A stretch of 64,000 nucleotides of DNA from the NCBI GenBank assembly GCA_905178155.1, contig CAJINV010000007.1, positions 3,428,265 through 3,492,264 of the forward strand, in the 5' to 3' direction. This stretch comes from Amoebophrya sp. A120 (taxonomy: Eukaryota; Sar; Dinophyceae; Syndiniales; Amoebophryaceae). The position numbers and the translations under genes are program-made. This document shows positions 33,686 to 45,650 of this stretch, piece by piece. Position 1 is the stretch's first letter, and the number at the start of each line of letters is the position of its first letter. Below the pieces are notes generated by a model, which was given only the letters and a program-made list of their open reading frames with translations, made no database searches and was not told where the DNA came from.

Positions 33686-35199
33686 TGGCTGCGCCCAAGT
33701 TTTTGTTCTGTAAGGAATCATGTTTATGCCATGGCCTCTGTTGCTTCTTTGGAATGCAGCTGTCTATTTTGATATTTTCTGTGAACAAGAGGCGTAGGCG
33801 GCCTCAGAAAGTTCGCAATTTTGTTCTATTTTCTTTCTTGCTATTCCAAGTATTGATTTGATTTTTACGAATACAAACAGCGCGTGATGCAGTACAGACT
33901 GATTTTTACCAGGCACATAATTCGTGTATTTTATTTGTTTGAAGATTGTTTTGCATAGTCGAATCGTGCACTACTTTATTTTGTTCGCCAAAGAAAGGAA
34001 AATATGAATCATGTACAAAAAAGATGCTTTTCGTTGTCACATACACATACATCATACTTTCTCTCTTCGTAATTTTTCCAGAGCATTGAACGACATTGAC
34101 GCGAGGATTCAATCGATAACAAGGTGCTCTAAATCTAATGTCAGGGATGCGTTTAGTTTGAGTTTCGTTTCTGATTCTGCCATTTCGTTTCTTGCAACGG
34201 GTTCATTCCCGCACTCTCACATGGATGCATCAGTGTGAATCTACTAAACTTGTCCTCGTGGAGCGCCAATGTCATGTGGAGTGTTCGAGCGAAAAACCAA
34301 ACAGAAAAAGAAAAACCCAAATAAAGAGAAAGACCGCGCCCGGCTCGAAACCGAAAGAAGGACTAGCAAGCCTCTCGCTCGAAGGATCAAAATCCATTGA
34401 CGTTGAAAGTATTCCAATACAATGCACCACGAGCGAGTGCTTTTTCGACTAGCTACGTACAGTTGTGCAATTCGTGTGAAAACAAAAAGGAGGAGTCAAG
34501 GGAACCGCTCGTCACCCGAACAAGAATGTTTCCTGTGATGTAGAAGTCGTACAAAATAAGAAGCTTGCACGTACAGCAATCACCTGGGTGGCAGGTGGTA
34601 CAGGTTTGCGTTTCGGTCGTTGTACGGGACCATGTCCGCGTTGAAAGAGCTCTACCACGATGTCTCGTAGATGAAACCCTCGTTGTACCACGTCCACCGT
34701 TTTACTCCCCGTATCGATCCGTGCCCGATTATCGTTTTCGTACAAATTGTTGTGCAGCACTTCAGCTGTTGTACAACTCGTGGCCTCGTCCTGTCGATGT
34801 TGTGCTAGCCCCAGTTTTCTAACCCACCAAGAAGTCAACAACCACGTCAACAACGTCCATCAACAATAACACTGCTCCTTATCGACTACATCAACAAATT
34901 CTAACTCTCCAGCATCAAAAACCCTCTGTCGAGATTCTATCATTGATAGACTCGCTTCAAACTTACCTTTTCCAACTCCGTCTTTGCTTTTTAGCAACAG
35001 AAACAACCTTTTTTTTCCATCGCAGAAAATAAATCGAAAAACTCACCAAAAAATCTAGGCTTTTTAAGGAACAAACCAAACAACGAGTAGTTGAAGAGTT
35101 GTGAAATAACGGAACAACACAAGAGAGAATCAATTGTAAGAAGCTTTTGCTAACTCAAGGAAGTAGAAACCGAACTCGCACAAAACCAAACCCGAAAAG
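33686..35199. other. Intergenic, no gene seen
   Basis: About 1.5 kb of AT-richer DNA without a credible gene. The last few hundred bases, with A/C-rich tracts, are the likely promoter and 5' leader of the KH-domain gene. Confidence 0.4.
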
Positions 35200-37254
35200 A
35201 TGAACCACTACGGACACTCTGCCAGCATGTACGGCTCCGCCGACTCCCAGCACCACTACCCGGCCAGCCACCAGATGGACCACTCCCACCTGGCCAACTT
35301 CGCGGCCGCCGCGGGCTCCGCCCCGCCGGGGTTTGCCGCTCCCGCCGTGCACGACCCCTACGCGATGGCCGCTGCGCAGCACTACGCCCAGGCTCAGATG
35401 TACAACCGCGCGTTGGCCGCTCAGCAGATGTACGGTCGCCACTCCTACCCCGGTGCCGCCGCCGCGGCTGGACACCCGCACATGCCGCTGGACCCGGCTC
35501 TGGAATCCCTGTTCGGCCTGAACGCCGGTGCAGCCGCCGCGTTCCCCGCTGGCATGCCCGCTGCCTACAACTACCCGGGTGCCGCCGCCGTGGCCCACGC
35601 CGCCGCCGGAGCTGCTGCCGCGACTTCCTCCTCCGACCCCGCCTCGCCGCCGGCCGTCCCGGCCTACGGAGCCGCCGCGAGTGCTGCCGCCGCCCGCGCG
35701 ATGGAGCTCCCGCGCCGGGAACGCTTCTTCGTGCGCCGCAACGGAGGCACCACTGAGGAGGAAGTCATCACCTCGCAGAAGTTCTTGGCCACCTTCCGCG
35801 TCGGCATCCCGCACGCCCACGAGTTCGGCGCCGCCAAGCGCATCATCGGGCCGGCCGGACGCAACATGAAACTCATCGCCAGCATGATCATGGGCGGCAA
35901 GGTGCGCCTGCGTGGCGAAGGATTCCAGGTACTAAAAAGAACAGACGTAGATCAATTGAAATTCTTGCCGTGATGCTGCGCGATTAGTAAAGTGGTAGGT
36001 CATTAATGTGACAATTGAAAATGGAGGAAGAACTGGCTCGGTGCCTCTACCTGTACGTCAAAAAGTAGAATTTATTACTTGCGTTGTCGCATCACGACAT
36101 GATTTTTCCAACGTGATTCGATGTCGAAAGTTGTGATTTTCATTTTTGCTACTGAAAACAGGACAAGGACCAGAACCACCCGCTGCAGCTGAACATCTCG
36201 TGCCCGACCAAGGAGGGATACGTGATCGCCAAGACTCTGGTTTCCAAGCTGTTGAAGCAGCTGCTGGTCGACTTCCACGAGTTCACGCAGGGAAAAGTGG
36301 TGGCCCAGATGCGCGGCAACGATCACCCGATGAACCCGGAGATCCCGCCGGGCTGGGACCGGGAGTTCATGCGCGGCTACTACTCCAACTTGGTTGACCA
36401 GGTACAATGCCATAACTACAATTCCTTGTTCTATGAGTGACAGTTGACCACATCTCGTTCAGTATCAGTGTTAAAAACATACGGTGAAAAATACGTGGTC
36501 TATTCCTCTTGACCTTCAAGCATTTTTTTTCGACTATTGGGACTCGTGGTAAAAAATCAAAATGCCAATGTTAATGAGTGCTACCTTCTTCTATCACAGG
36601 TTATCTTCGTGACCACGATTCCGCGGTCCGGGTCGGCTTCCAACCAATCTTCCAAGAAGACCAGTTCCTCCAAGGTTTCCAAGAACGGTACGTCCTCGCA
36701 ATCGGAAAAGGGCGCGTCCGACTCCACCCCCTCCACGGCTGCCGAGGCGACCCCGGCCGGGGCCAGCAACAAGCCGAAGGTGGACTACCAGAAGATCTCC
36801 ATGGTTTCTTCCGATTCGATATCCACAGAAAAAAACCCATCCCCATCCATTTTTTGCATGACAAACACATGACTTGCTACGTGTTTTGCATGACAAATTA
36901 GATGTGGATGGGTTTTTTTCTGTGCATATTCCACCCGCGCGGAAATTTCCACCTCCGCCGACGAGGAAGCGGAAACCTCCTCCACCAACACGCCCGCCGA
37001 AAAGAAGCCCTTCGCCGTCGACACCAGCTCCGGCTTCGACGACGCTGCCGCCAAAATCGAGGAGGCCGTCGCCGGACTCGTGTGCCAGTAAGGTACTTGG
37101 TAAGAGAAAGGGAGGATCATGTTGTGCTTTTGATCAAAAATCTTGAGATTCAAAAGTAAGACAACATCAAAAGAGGTGGTCTAAAATTTGTATGAAGAAG
37201 ATTTTTTCAAACAACAATTTTTTGGTGGACAGGAGTGCCGTGGTGGCTGCTTAA
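35200..37254 (+). CDS. KH-domain RNA-binding protein
   Basis: Exons 35200-35928, 36162-36401, 36600-36819, 36934-37087 and 37233-37254 give 454 residues. Three introns are GT-AG and one gap (36820-36928) is an introner. The first 165 residues are Ala/Tyr/His/Pro-rich. A KH domain starts at about 200, with EFGAAKRIIGPAGRNMK holding the GxxG loop (217-220), then KVRLRGEGF, and, after the first intron, PLQLNISC and a long helix (AKTLVSKLLKQLLVDF). The RLRG pattern resembles the single-KH proteins I recall from alveolates. The C-terminus is Ser/Thr/Glu-rich. If the last GTAAGG donor at 37088 is not used, translation stops at 37091 instead. Confidence 0.85.
36820..36928. mobile_element. Introner in the KH gene, smallest of the set
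   Basis: A 109-bp element with inverted ends TATCCACAGAAAAAAACCC on the left and the matching TATGCACAGAAAAAAACCC, reverse-complemented, on the right. Flanks are TTCGA (36815-36819) and TTCCA (36929-36933). The interior has two copies of TTTGCATGACAAA or close to it. Removal gives Ser-Ser-Asp-Ser-Thr-Arg-Ala-Glu in frame. No cut position in the duplication gives GT-AG. Confidence 0.85.
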
Positions 37255-40077
37255 GCGGATATCATCACGCACTGCAAATTTTGTATTTCGTTTTGATTCG
37301 TAAGAAAGTTAAGTTATGCTTATGTCAGAATGGTCCGAGACGAGTTTCGAGTTCTTATTTTGAAAGTTTGGTTTTCTTGTTGCGAGTGTTTCAGTTTCTA
37401 CGTATTTACAACTTCCTTTAGCAATCAGCATTCTAAATTTCTTCGACCTAAAAATCGCGGTAATCCGATACCGAGAATCGTAGATGTTGTCCGGATAAGA
37501 ATATTCTAGACAGACAAAATGGTGTGTGGGAACTGTGCGCGGAAAATACAACTAGAACTACTATTTTTAATAGTACTCCGCTAGCTATTCTGCACACGAA
37601 GCGCCTCCAAAAGGAAACTCTAGGTATCGGGCTACGTAGTGTGGGAAAGATTGAATATCGTTGCTTGGTTGAGACTCTCGTGGGATGTCCTACAGGCGGT
37701 GGAATACATGGCTATTCCCGACATACCCCCACAGATCTCACGGTCATCGATTTTTCTTCTATAGCATTATGGGTAGCTCGAAGTAGAGAAAGGGTCTAGA
37801 AAGATGGTAGAAAGACACGCCGTATTTTCACACCAGTAGAAAGATAAGTCCCCTCGTCTACCGATTCGGCATTTTTGAGAATACAGCTACGATTACAACC
37901 TTTACAAAGTCAAAGAAACATTAATTAAGAACATCTACCCCCAATCTGAAAATCAAAATATGCAAATGCATATTAGCATGTCAGTGCCACCATCGGTTGT
38001 CCGTGGATTCGAAGGTGTTTGTGCCGTCACAACGACTGGCGCACGCATCGTCGATTTTGCAGCATGAGCAAGCGCATGACATGGATTCTCACATAGCAAA
38101 AAAATTATCCCCAAAGTAAACATCCTTTACTTTCAAAATCTGTCGTGCCTGCCCCAATTTCGTCCCCGTAGCTCTGTAGACAGATTCAGAAATTTTGGGT
38201 TCTCTGCTGCAGGTTCCTCATCTTCGCCAGGTCTCAGGTTTTTGCGAATTCATTTTTTTCGTATAGAACTTGCGCTTGGAGGTTATCTTGTGGTTACCGC
38301 ATAGTAGAGACGCAAAAAATCAACGCGGACCCCTTTCACTATACCAAACCTTGGAGTCAAGCAAGAAGGTTTTTGTACTAGTCAAATAAGTTGGTCGTAG
38401 AGCACATAACTTTACAACTTCTACAAGCTATTCTGGAAAAGGAAGAAGCCACGCATTGCTCCACCGGCGGCGCGCTCTTTCCAAAACAACGCAAAAAACC
38501 AATCGAGAACTAGCTTTTTACGGTTGTAAATCAACTCTGTCCAGACTGACTCTGACGAACGTGCAATTACCTTGTTTTGCTTTTTTGACTTTTATGGAAA
38601 CCAAAAAAAAGTCCCATAGAATACGCCGTGGTGTCAGTTGTGATGAAAAAAATTTCAAAAAACACAAAAAAACTATGAACGTTTTATTCAGTACAAGAAA
38701 TTATATGTATACCATTCGTTGTGAGGAGATGAAAGTTTCTATCAGCACTACAAACAAGAGACTACGTGTGGCGATTATTACTGTAAAAAACCTTTGAGGA
38801 CCAAACCTATTCGAAGAATCAGAGAATTATGAGGCGGAAAAAACTACACATCAAACAATTTACAACAACACTTATCGGGGGAAAAGCAACACCTGTTGGA
38901 CTGTGAATATATCGGAGTAGACCTACAACACAAATATCAGCAAAATTTACAGTTTCATCGAGCTGCTCTGGAGCACAAAGTCAAAGCATCAAGTTCTATT
39001 AGTAAAAAGAGCACAGTCTTCACTGGCTCTACGTGTATGATTATGATGAGTAAAAGCGCAGGCATTTCTCGCATATCCTATGAAGAACAAGTTGCGAAGA
39101 TTGCTAGAATCGCGATTATTCAGGGCAGACCTCCGCATAAGGCAAACAACATAAGAGCATCGGCAGCACATTTCACTGTGCGGGCAGAAGCTCATGCAAA
39201 GCTAAAAGTAAAGCATTTATTCAGAAAAGAGGAGCAGAATGAAGTAGAATGCAGACTAGAATAGACATCATTCTTGGGAAACAGGGAACATTACGAAGGT
39301 TGCGCGACGCATAGTGGTCAGTTTATTCACTTTGCGTCGTGTCTCCCAAATCGAAATTTCTTTTGTGGAAATAAGTTATGGAAATCAGGCGAAATGTAGA
39401 CGAGGATTGAAAGAGGAGGTAAAGAGCCTAATTTTAGGCCAAGAAACTACTTTACGAAACGTCGAACCGTCGATTCCAATGTCGAGCCGAAGAAAGTAGT
39501 CCTGCATAAAACGAATTTCAAAATGAAACCACTATCATATGGAAAGCGTGATATTACAGCAGAAGAAGTCTTCATCGCACTACTATAACCTGTGGACGAG
39601 GAGCGAGTCAACAACGCAACTACCAACATGGAGCAAAAAATGTGATTTCACGACTAACCGAGCACTACTATGAAATAAACTCTTAACTATTTTTTGACAC
39701 TTTTTACACAACTTTAACAGCTTTTATCAATTTCTTTTCGCAGAATAACGTATTTAGCTCTCCGGAAATTTCTACTCTGTGAGCATTTGATGCCACACCA
39801 AAACTATCTTTTATCGTATTTTCTATTTCACACAACGGCCACGAATTATCTGTTGCTTCTCGGACTTGAGAAAATAACCTGCAGCATCCAGAGGAAGGGA
39901 CATTTGATTATTGCGTATTGGGACAAAAAACACTAAAAAAAGAAGCCGCGCTCATTTGCGCGTCGTACTGCTCCAGCTCGAATGCGAACTGCGGCCTGAG
40001 CATGAAGCATCTCGCCTCCGAATTGTTCATCAACACCACTCTCGTCGTCACTTGTTATCCCGTCGCCCTCGTGTACT
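37255..40077. other. Long intergenic region, no gene seen
   Basis: About 2.8 kb of AT-rich DNA. Frames of 110-120 codons exist near 38456 and 38896, but their composition (Lys/Ser/Ile-rich, no recognisable motif) and codon choice differ from the real genes nearby, so I do not call them. I found no tRNA or snRNA. Confidence 0.4.
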
Positions 40078-40775
40078 TCACAGAACGATGCTGTCCTCCA
40101 GTATCGATGAAGAAACCTTTCGCATCTTCGTCTTTCTGACTGAGATTTCGTAATTGTCGTTTTGATGTCTCTGGAGAGAGAGGGAAAGACGTGTTAGAGT
40201 CATACTCGTTTCCGTCAGCAAAGAAGATGCTATAGCTTACTTTTTGGCTTCGTGATACGGCAGGAGAGAAACTTCCGAGTGGTTGTTTTTGTTGCGCATC
40301 TCGTGCACCAGCTGGTTCTTTGATTAAGGCGTTGAGGAGCAGGATTGCGAGCGTTGTCGGGACCTCATCAGGGTGAACTACAGGGGCAGTGGAAAAGCAA
40401 AATCAATTGAAATGGAAATCAAATCAAAACAAAAAATAGTTTTGTCGACGAAGTGTCTTCTAGATTTGGTAGATCAAGATCTACGAAACTTCTAGTACTC
40501 TCTGCAATTATTTTACAAATTTTGATTTTCAAGGCCAAAGTCGCCAACTACCTGTTTCTCGTGCTAAAAATCAATGAACTCAAATTTTTGTTGAACTAGA
40601 ACTTGCACTTGCTGTTGCTCCTGCGGACAAAGTTTTCTTGCGTATCAAGAAGAGGAGGTTTTGGTTTATTTTACAGTATACATTTTCCGCCTTACCTTCT
40701 TCGACCGCTGGCTACAAACAAGCTCCTCTGCCGCACACATTTTCCGATTTTTACCAGTTGATCTTGCATCGTCAT
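40078..40775 (-). CDS. Tentative small multi-exon gene, minus strand
   Basis: Reading the minus strand, an ATG at 40775 opens an exon to 40696 (MTMQDQLVKIGKCVRQ and on) ending before GTAAGG. An exon at 40377-40241, after a TAG acceptor, reads HPDEVPTTLAILLLNALIKEPAG and ends before GTAAGC. The last exon, 40170-40078, follows CTCTCCAG in matching phase and ends with TGA. Between 40620 and 40420 further short exons are likely but not resolved. The good donors, matched phase at the last junction and protein-like composition support it. I recognise no family. It would be the only minus-strand gene and would share a divergent promoter (40776-40939) with the next gene. Confidence 0.4.
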
Positions 40776-40939
40776 CTGCTTGGACACGGCCGTAACGACA
40801 AGCAGTGACTACAGGATCCAGCACTACTTTCATCTTCAGCACCTCTGGACGGTTCCTGTCCTGTCCGCAGCCGCGAGGGCATCAAGACAAGTTGCGCAGT
40901 ACTGCGGCTCCAGCACGGCAAGTAGAATCCGCCAGCACC

Positions 40940-43900
40940 ATGCCAGCGGCATCCTCGTCTTCTTCCTCCGCGCTGGTGCCACCAGCAGGAGCAGGTGGGT
41001 TTGTGCCCAGATCAGTGAAAGTCAAAAGAATTGCCGCGGAGGACGATCATGAAAGTTACCTCAAAGTCGGGGACGAGATACGCTGCAAAAACCACAACGG
41101 GAAAATTTCCAAGGCCGTGGTGATCTCCGTGAACCCTCTGACAGTCGAAGTGAAAACGAACGAATCTTCGTACAATATCCTGAGTAAAAACGTACCCACA
41201 CCAGAGTCAGGATGGGGAATCTGCTAGACAAATCAGCCAGCTTTGGTTGTTTGGCATGAGAACTTTGTCCGCGTAGTGTAGTGCTGTTTGAGCTAGTTTA
41301 GCAGCATTACAGATCTAGTATCTCGTGCTGATTGGAGCATGACAAATTTCAAAACCGCACTAGAAAATGCTTCTCATGGGGCTCCGCATGAGAAACATTT
41401 GAAGCATGCAGAGTTGCATGACAACTATGGTGTGGGTACGTTTTTACTCAGGATATACAAGAAAATGTTGTTGGACGAAGATGAGGACGAGGAAGGGGAT
41501 ATCCTGAGCAAAAATGTCCCCACCCCATAGTCAAGTTGGTAAATCTGCAACACAAATCCACAAGTTTTGGGAGTTGTGCATGACAAGCTTCCATCTGCAG
41601 TGTAGTGGTGGTTAGCAAGGGAAGCCGCATGACAAAGCAACTTTCTCATCCTGTCTACAGCATGACATATGCCAAAACACGACTGGAAATGCAAATGCCT
41701 CTCATGGAGATGCGCATTACAAATGTTCCGGTCATTGTTTGCGCATTTGCTTTTGCATGACAACTCCTGGGTGTAGGGGACGTTTTTACTCAGGATAGGG
41801 AAATTTTTGAAGATGGACTTACTGGACGACGTGGGAAAAGATTCCAACTCCGACAACGACCTCCCGGGGGACGAAGGATTTTTGGAAGCGTACGGGAAAC
41901 GGAAACAGAACAACATCTTCCAACCAATCCGCGGCTCGAAGATCCTCCGCGACGTCAGTAAGCAAATGACCAAGGAGAAGTTTTTAAAGCACGCGGCGCC
42001 ACTTCAGATATCAATAAACGGGGAGGATTTTCTTGCGGACGCCAGGGAATTTAATTCCCACGAAGAAGGGAGGACGGTCGGAAATGCGGGGTGGCACGGA
42101 GACATTCCGAACAACGAGTGTAGGAAATGAGGAAAGCGGGACGACGATCGTTGGGGCAGGGTGTGGGTAAGTCAAAAGGCCTATAACGAGCACGCATTTT
42201 TGCACGGTGTCCAAAACTGCATCTAATGTAATGAGCAAACATGCAAAGTGCATTCCACAGCTTATGCCTGCTAGGCGCAAGCTCCTCAAAATAAATGCTA
42301 CGCCCTGCCTCCATGTCGTCCGCCCTTGCGCCCGTTTTCCCATCGATAACACTCGAAGTGGAAGTCGCAGGCGTGAAGATGAATGCGGCAGTAAATGTCA
42401 ACATCGTGGTGTACAAGTCGTACGAGTGGAAGATCACCCAGGTAATTACTTGACTGGCCCAGCTGGAGCGGGGCTCTAATATTACTTGATTAGTCTGCAA
42501 CTGCACCTTGTCACTCTCGCTTCCATTTCTATGCCGCCAATAATTTCGCCTCTTTGAGTGTGTCATCAAGCTGGGAGCTGCAGCCTCGATTGTTAGGTGA
42601 GGGGACGCAATTGCACCTATGCGTAGTTAGTAGTAGATGAAAATTAAAACGAACTCATACTGCAAATCCACCACAGGAATCCTGGGTCGAGTTGTTTTTG
42701 CGATCCATCCCGCGATTGAAATTCGAAAGCGGAAGCCAGGAGGGGAAGGGGCTCGTGTGGTTGGAGCCCGACTACTCGATTGTCGCCGAGGACCACAAGA
42801 AATTGGTGGAGTTGATGCGGATTCACAACGGCGGGAAAAAGTTCTGGACGGCGACGATGGTGGCAAACTTTCTCCAGGACGACGCGGTGGCAAGGATCGC
42901 GAAAGCAAACGGGAAACCCATGCCGGTACATAAAAGCTTTTTTAGTGCAAGCAAGCACTTTGTGTTTGTCACTTCCTTTTTTGTCTTTTTGATCTTCGCA
43001 TGGAATCATGCTTCCTCGGATTATTGCCGAGATTTATGAATTAGTAAGAGTGGTGAGCACAAACAGGATCATCACAACACCCATGTTATACAACTACAGC
43101 AACGGTCCCACGTCACGTCGCTGATGACGAAATGCGGAGGGGAGAAAGATGCAAAAGGCAATTGGAAGGGCGTGCGCAACACTATGCAAAGAAAAGGATA
43201 ATAGACTGCCCACGCGTGGTGCGTGCGTGGCCGAGCAGCACTGTTTTCTTGTAATTGTTGAAGCGAGTAGTTGGCGCCGCTGGCACATTCTTGTGCTTGT
43301 TCTGCAGACAATATCTTGTTCTCCTGTGTTCTTGTAAATCAATCTCAATTATGTACGCTCGGGGCGCTCCCCGGAGGTGTAGGAAATTCATCTCCTCCAG
43401 ACGAAGTCCACTCACAACCACATCACGCGTGGGCAGTTATTTTTCGCATCCATACCCGATAATGCTCCGGGAAGTTCCGGGATGCAGAAGTCCTTGTGCG
43501 AGATGCTGCTCCAGCCGCGTTTGACCGAAGCCGAGCTGCGCCGTCGCAACGAATACTGGGAATCCCTGAAGAAGGAGTTGGACGACGAGGGGCACGAGCG
43601 ATTCGGGGGCAAGTCCGTCAAGAAGACGAAGAAGTTTTACTGGTGCGCGAAAAAGCAGGAGCTGGTGGATGATCCGGAAGAGGCTGAGGAAGAAGAAGAG
43701 GAAGAGGAGGAGGTATGCTTATTGACTACGGTTTATTTTCTTCACTCAGGATTTTTCATCGGCATAACCGCCGTTAAAGTGTATGAATGTCTGTAGTGTA
43801 AGAAAGTACTTCAAATTATGCTTTTGCGTGAGCAAGTGCAAGTGCGGACTTTCGTGCTGCGTTGCAAATCTTCGATCGAAAATTACGACTAGGACGACGA

Positions 43901-44273
43901 GAAGTTGATGCTGGAGGACGAAGAAGACTCCCTGGCGGGGTTATCCCCGGGGGCGCGGTTTGATCGTCTGCAGATGCGTTCTTTGAAAGACGAGGGCTTG
44001 GACGACAAGGACGCGGCGGGAGTATTGAAGGAGTTGGAGAAGGTCAAAGCCATCCCGTCGAAGAAGGTGGAGGACAAGAAGAACAGCAAGCGACCGGCGG
44101 GGAGTAGTACGGAGGAAGAAGGAGAGGAGGAGGAAGATGCGACGGCGGCAAGCAAACCGAAAAAAATTATCAAGAACAACAGCAAAAAGGCCGCGGGCGA
44201 CAGCATACCCGAACAAAAGGTGGGCGAAAGCGATGCAGCCTACTTTGAGCGGCTGCAGAAAGCGATGATGTGA
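40940..44273 (+). CDS. Unknown 509-residue protein with two introners
   Basis: Exons 40940-41175, 41461-41499, 41803-42119, 42359-42441, 42677-42925, 43488-43712 and 43893-44273 sum to 510 codons with stop. Four introns are GT-AG, including a GTAGGA donor at 42120. The first two gaps are introners. The N-terminus is Ser/Ala-rich, then comes a small beta-rich stretch (YLKVGDEIRCKNHNGKISKAVVISVNPLTVEVK) that could be a Tudor/SH3-like barrel. The middle has WVELFLRSIPRL and an apparently globular helical region. The tail is Glu/Lys-rich coiled coil. I do not recognise a family. The ATG at 40940 is chosen because the frame upstream lacks an ATG. Confidence 0.75.
41176..41455. mobile_element. Introner in the 509-residue gene, first
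   Basis: Ends are TATCCTGAGTAAAAACGTAC and its reverse complement, extended over about 28 nt with one mismatch at most. An exact TACAA lies on both sides (41171-41175 and 41456-41460). Excision joins Ser-Ser-Tyr to Lys-Lys-Met in frame. No cut position within TACAA can give a GT start. Internal GCATGACAA motifs recur. Confidence 0.9.
41500..41797. mobile_element. Introner in the 509-residue gene, second
   Basis: Lies only 44 bp after the previous element and belongs to the same family, with ends TATCCTGAGCAAAAATGTCC and TTTTTACTCAGGATA. Flanks are GGGGA and GGGAA (four of five bases). Excision joins Glu-Glu-Gly to Lys-Phe-Leu in frame. The exon between the two elements is about 40 nt. At least four GCATGACA motifs lie inside. 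Confidence 0.85.
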
Positions 44274-45650
44274 CTGCGAGGTGAACAACTGGAAAGGTGT
44301 GTTGTTGGATCTACGTTGTTTCTTCTGAATTTATACAATTCGTCCCTCTTATCGATGCCCGTGTTTTACCCAAGGATAAAAAATCGAAAAGTCTTGTAAT
44401 CAAATATCAAGAACAAAAGCCATTATTTCTCCCTTGGGAACAGCCTGATGCTTTTGCTTCTGCTTCACGCGGATGAACAACCAAAGTTTAGAAAAACACT
44501 GAGAACTACTGCTATTTTGATTGTCGCCAAATGGGGATGGAATCGAGGCAAAGAGCGGCACAAGCCCCCTAAACCAAACTCCCAACAGCCACATGCTGGT
44601 GAAAAGATCTCGTCACTCCAGATCTGTCCCGTTTTCATCTGAACTAAAAATTTTACGATATTCGACCAACTTGTTACACTATACAATACGACGCACGGTT
44701 ATGGTAGCAAAACTTCGTGGAAGTGTCAAACTAGAACTGAACTACTCAAGAAAGATGAGAACTTTCAATGCGAACAATTACGATTTAGATTTACTCTTGT
44801 TTCGGTCTCTAACCACAGAACTTACGTTTCAACTTCAAGTAAATTTCGTTTCCAATCAAATACAGCAGTTGCAGCTTCGAAAGGTGATGAACTTTAAAGT
44901 TAATGATTTATGTTGTGATCATGACAACCTGGAACTAGATTCGTTCCCAATTATCCCAGGCCAAAATCAAAAAGCAGTGCTGTCGACGACATGACTGACT
45001 TGTTGGTGATGTCCTCTCTCTGCTTCAAAAACCAATATTCCGATCTAGACGTGGCCGCGAGCTAAAAGAACAAGTCTGAGTCGCAAGACGCGCGAAGTAG
45101 AAAAAGCAACACATGCTTTTACAACGTGGCGCTGTCGAGCGTGGCTCTCTTGCAGTTCTCGCACTTGATGCATTTTCTACGAAGTGGAGTAAACAGCTTC
45201 ATCGGGTTTCGTTTTTTTATCGCTCCTTTGTTTACTCGCCTAGGTCTTTTTCTTTCCGTGCACAAGGATCGCCTGCATTTATCGCCAGTATTTCCACCAC
45301 CACCTTCGTTGTTTTTGTCCTCGAGTAGAATCATTCGAAATCGAAGCTAATCCTGATCGGCACGCTCTTTTTTCTTGGTCGCTATCGTCGTGTTTCGTCA
45401 TCGAATTCAAGTGGTCATTCTGAGAAAGACCACGCTCGCTCAGAAGAATTTTCTTGATAAAAACTGATCCTGCGAAAATTGATTCTTTGCAGGCACGCAT
45501 GATATGTATGTACTCTGAAAAAAGAAACCAGCATCAAAAAACAGCGGGACTGGGCACCCATTCTATCGCATGCGTTTGTAAAGCGTCCCATTCTTGGTGC
45601 GGTGGAAAATACAAACTCCGTCTCGCACAACCGGCCAACGCCAAACTAAC
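44274..45650. other. Intergenic, no gene seen
   Basis: AT-rich spacer. A 157-codon frame at 44521-44994 is AT-rich, has no recognisable motif and lacks the codon bias of the genes on either side, so I do not call it. Confidence 0.4.

Noticed and set aside
38456-39264. Two frames of 113 and 122 codons
   Set aside because: They lie in AT-rich spacer with Lys/Ile/Ser-rich products and no similarity I recognise.
44521-44994. 157-codon frame
   Set aside because: AT-rich, no motif, codon usage unlike the neighbours, and no splice sites tying it to a gene.
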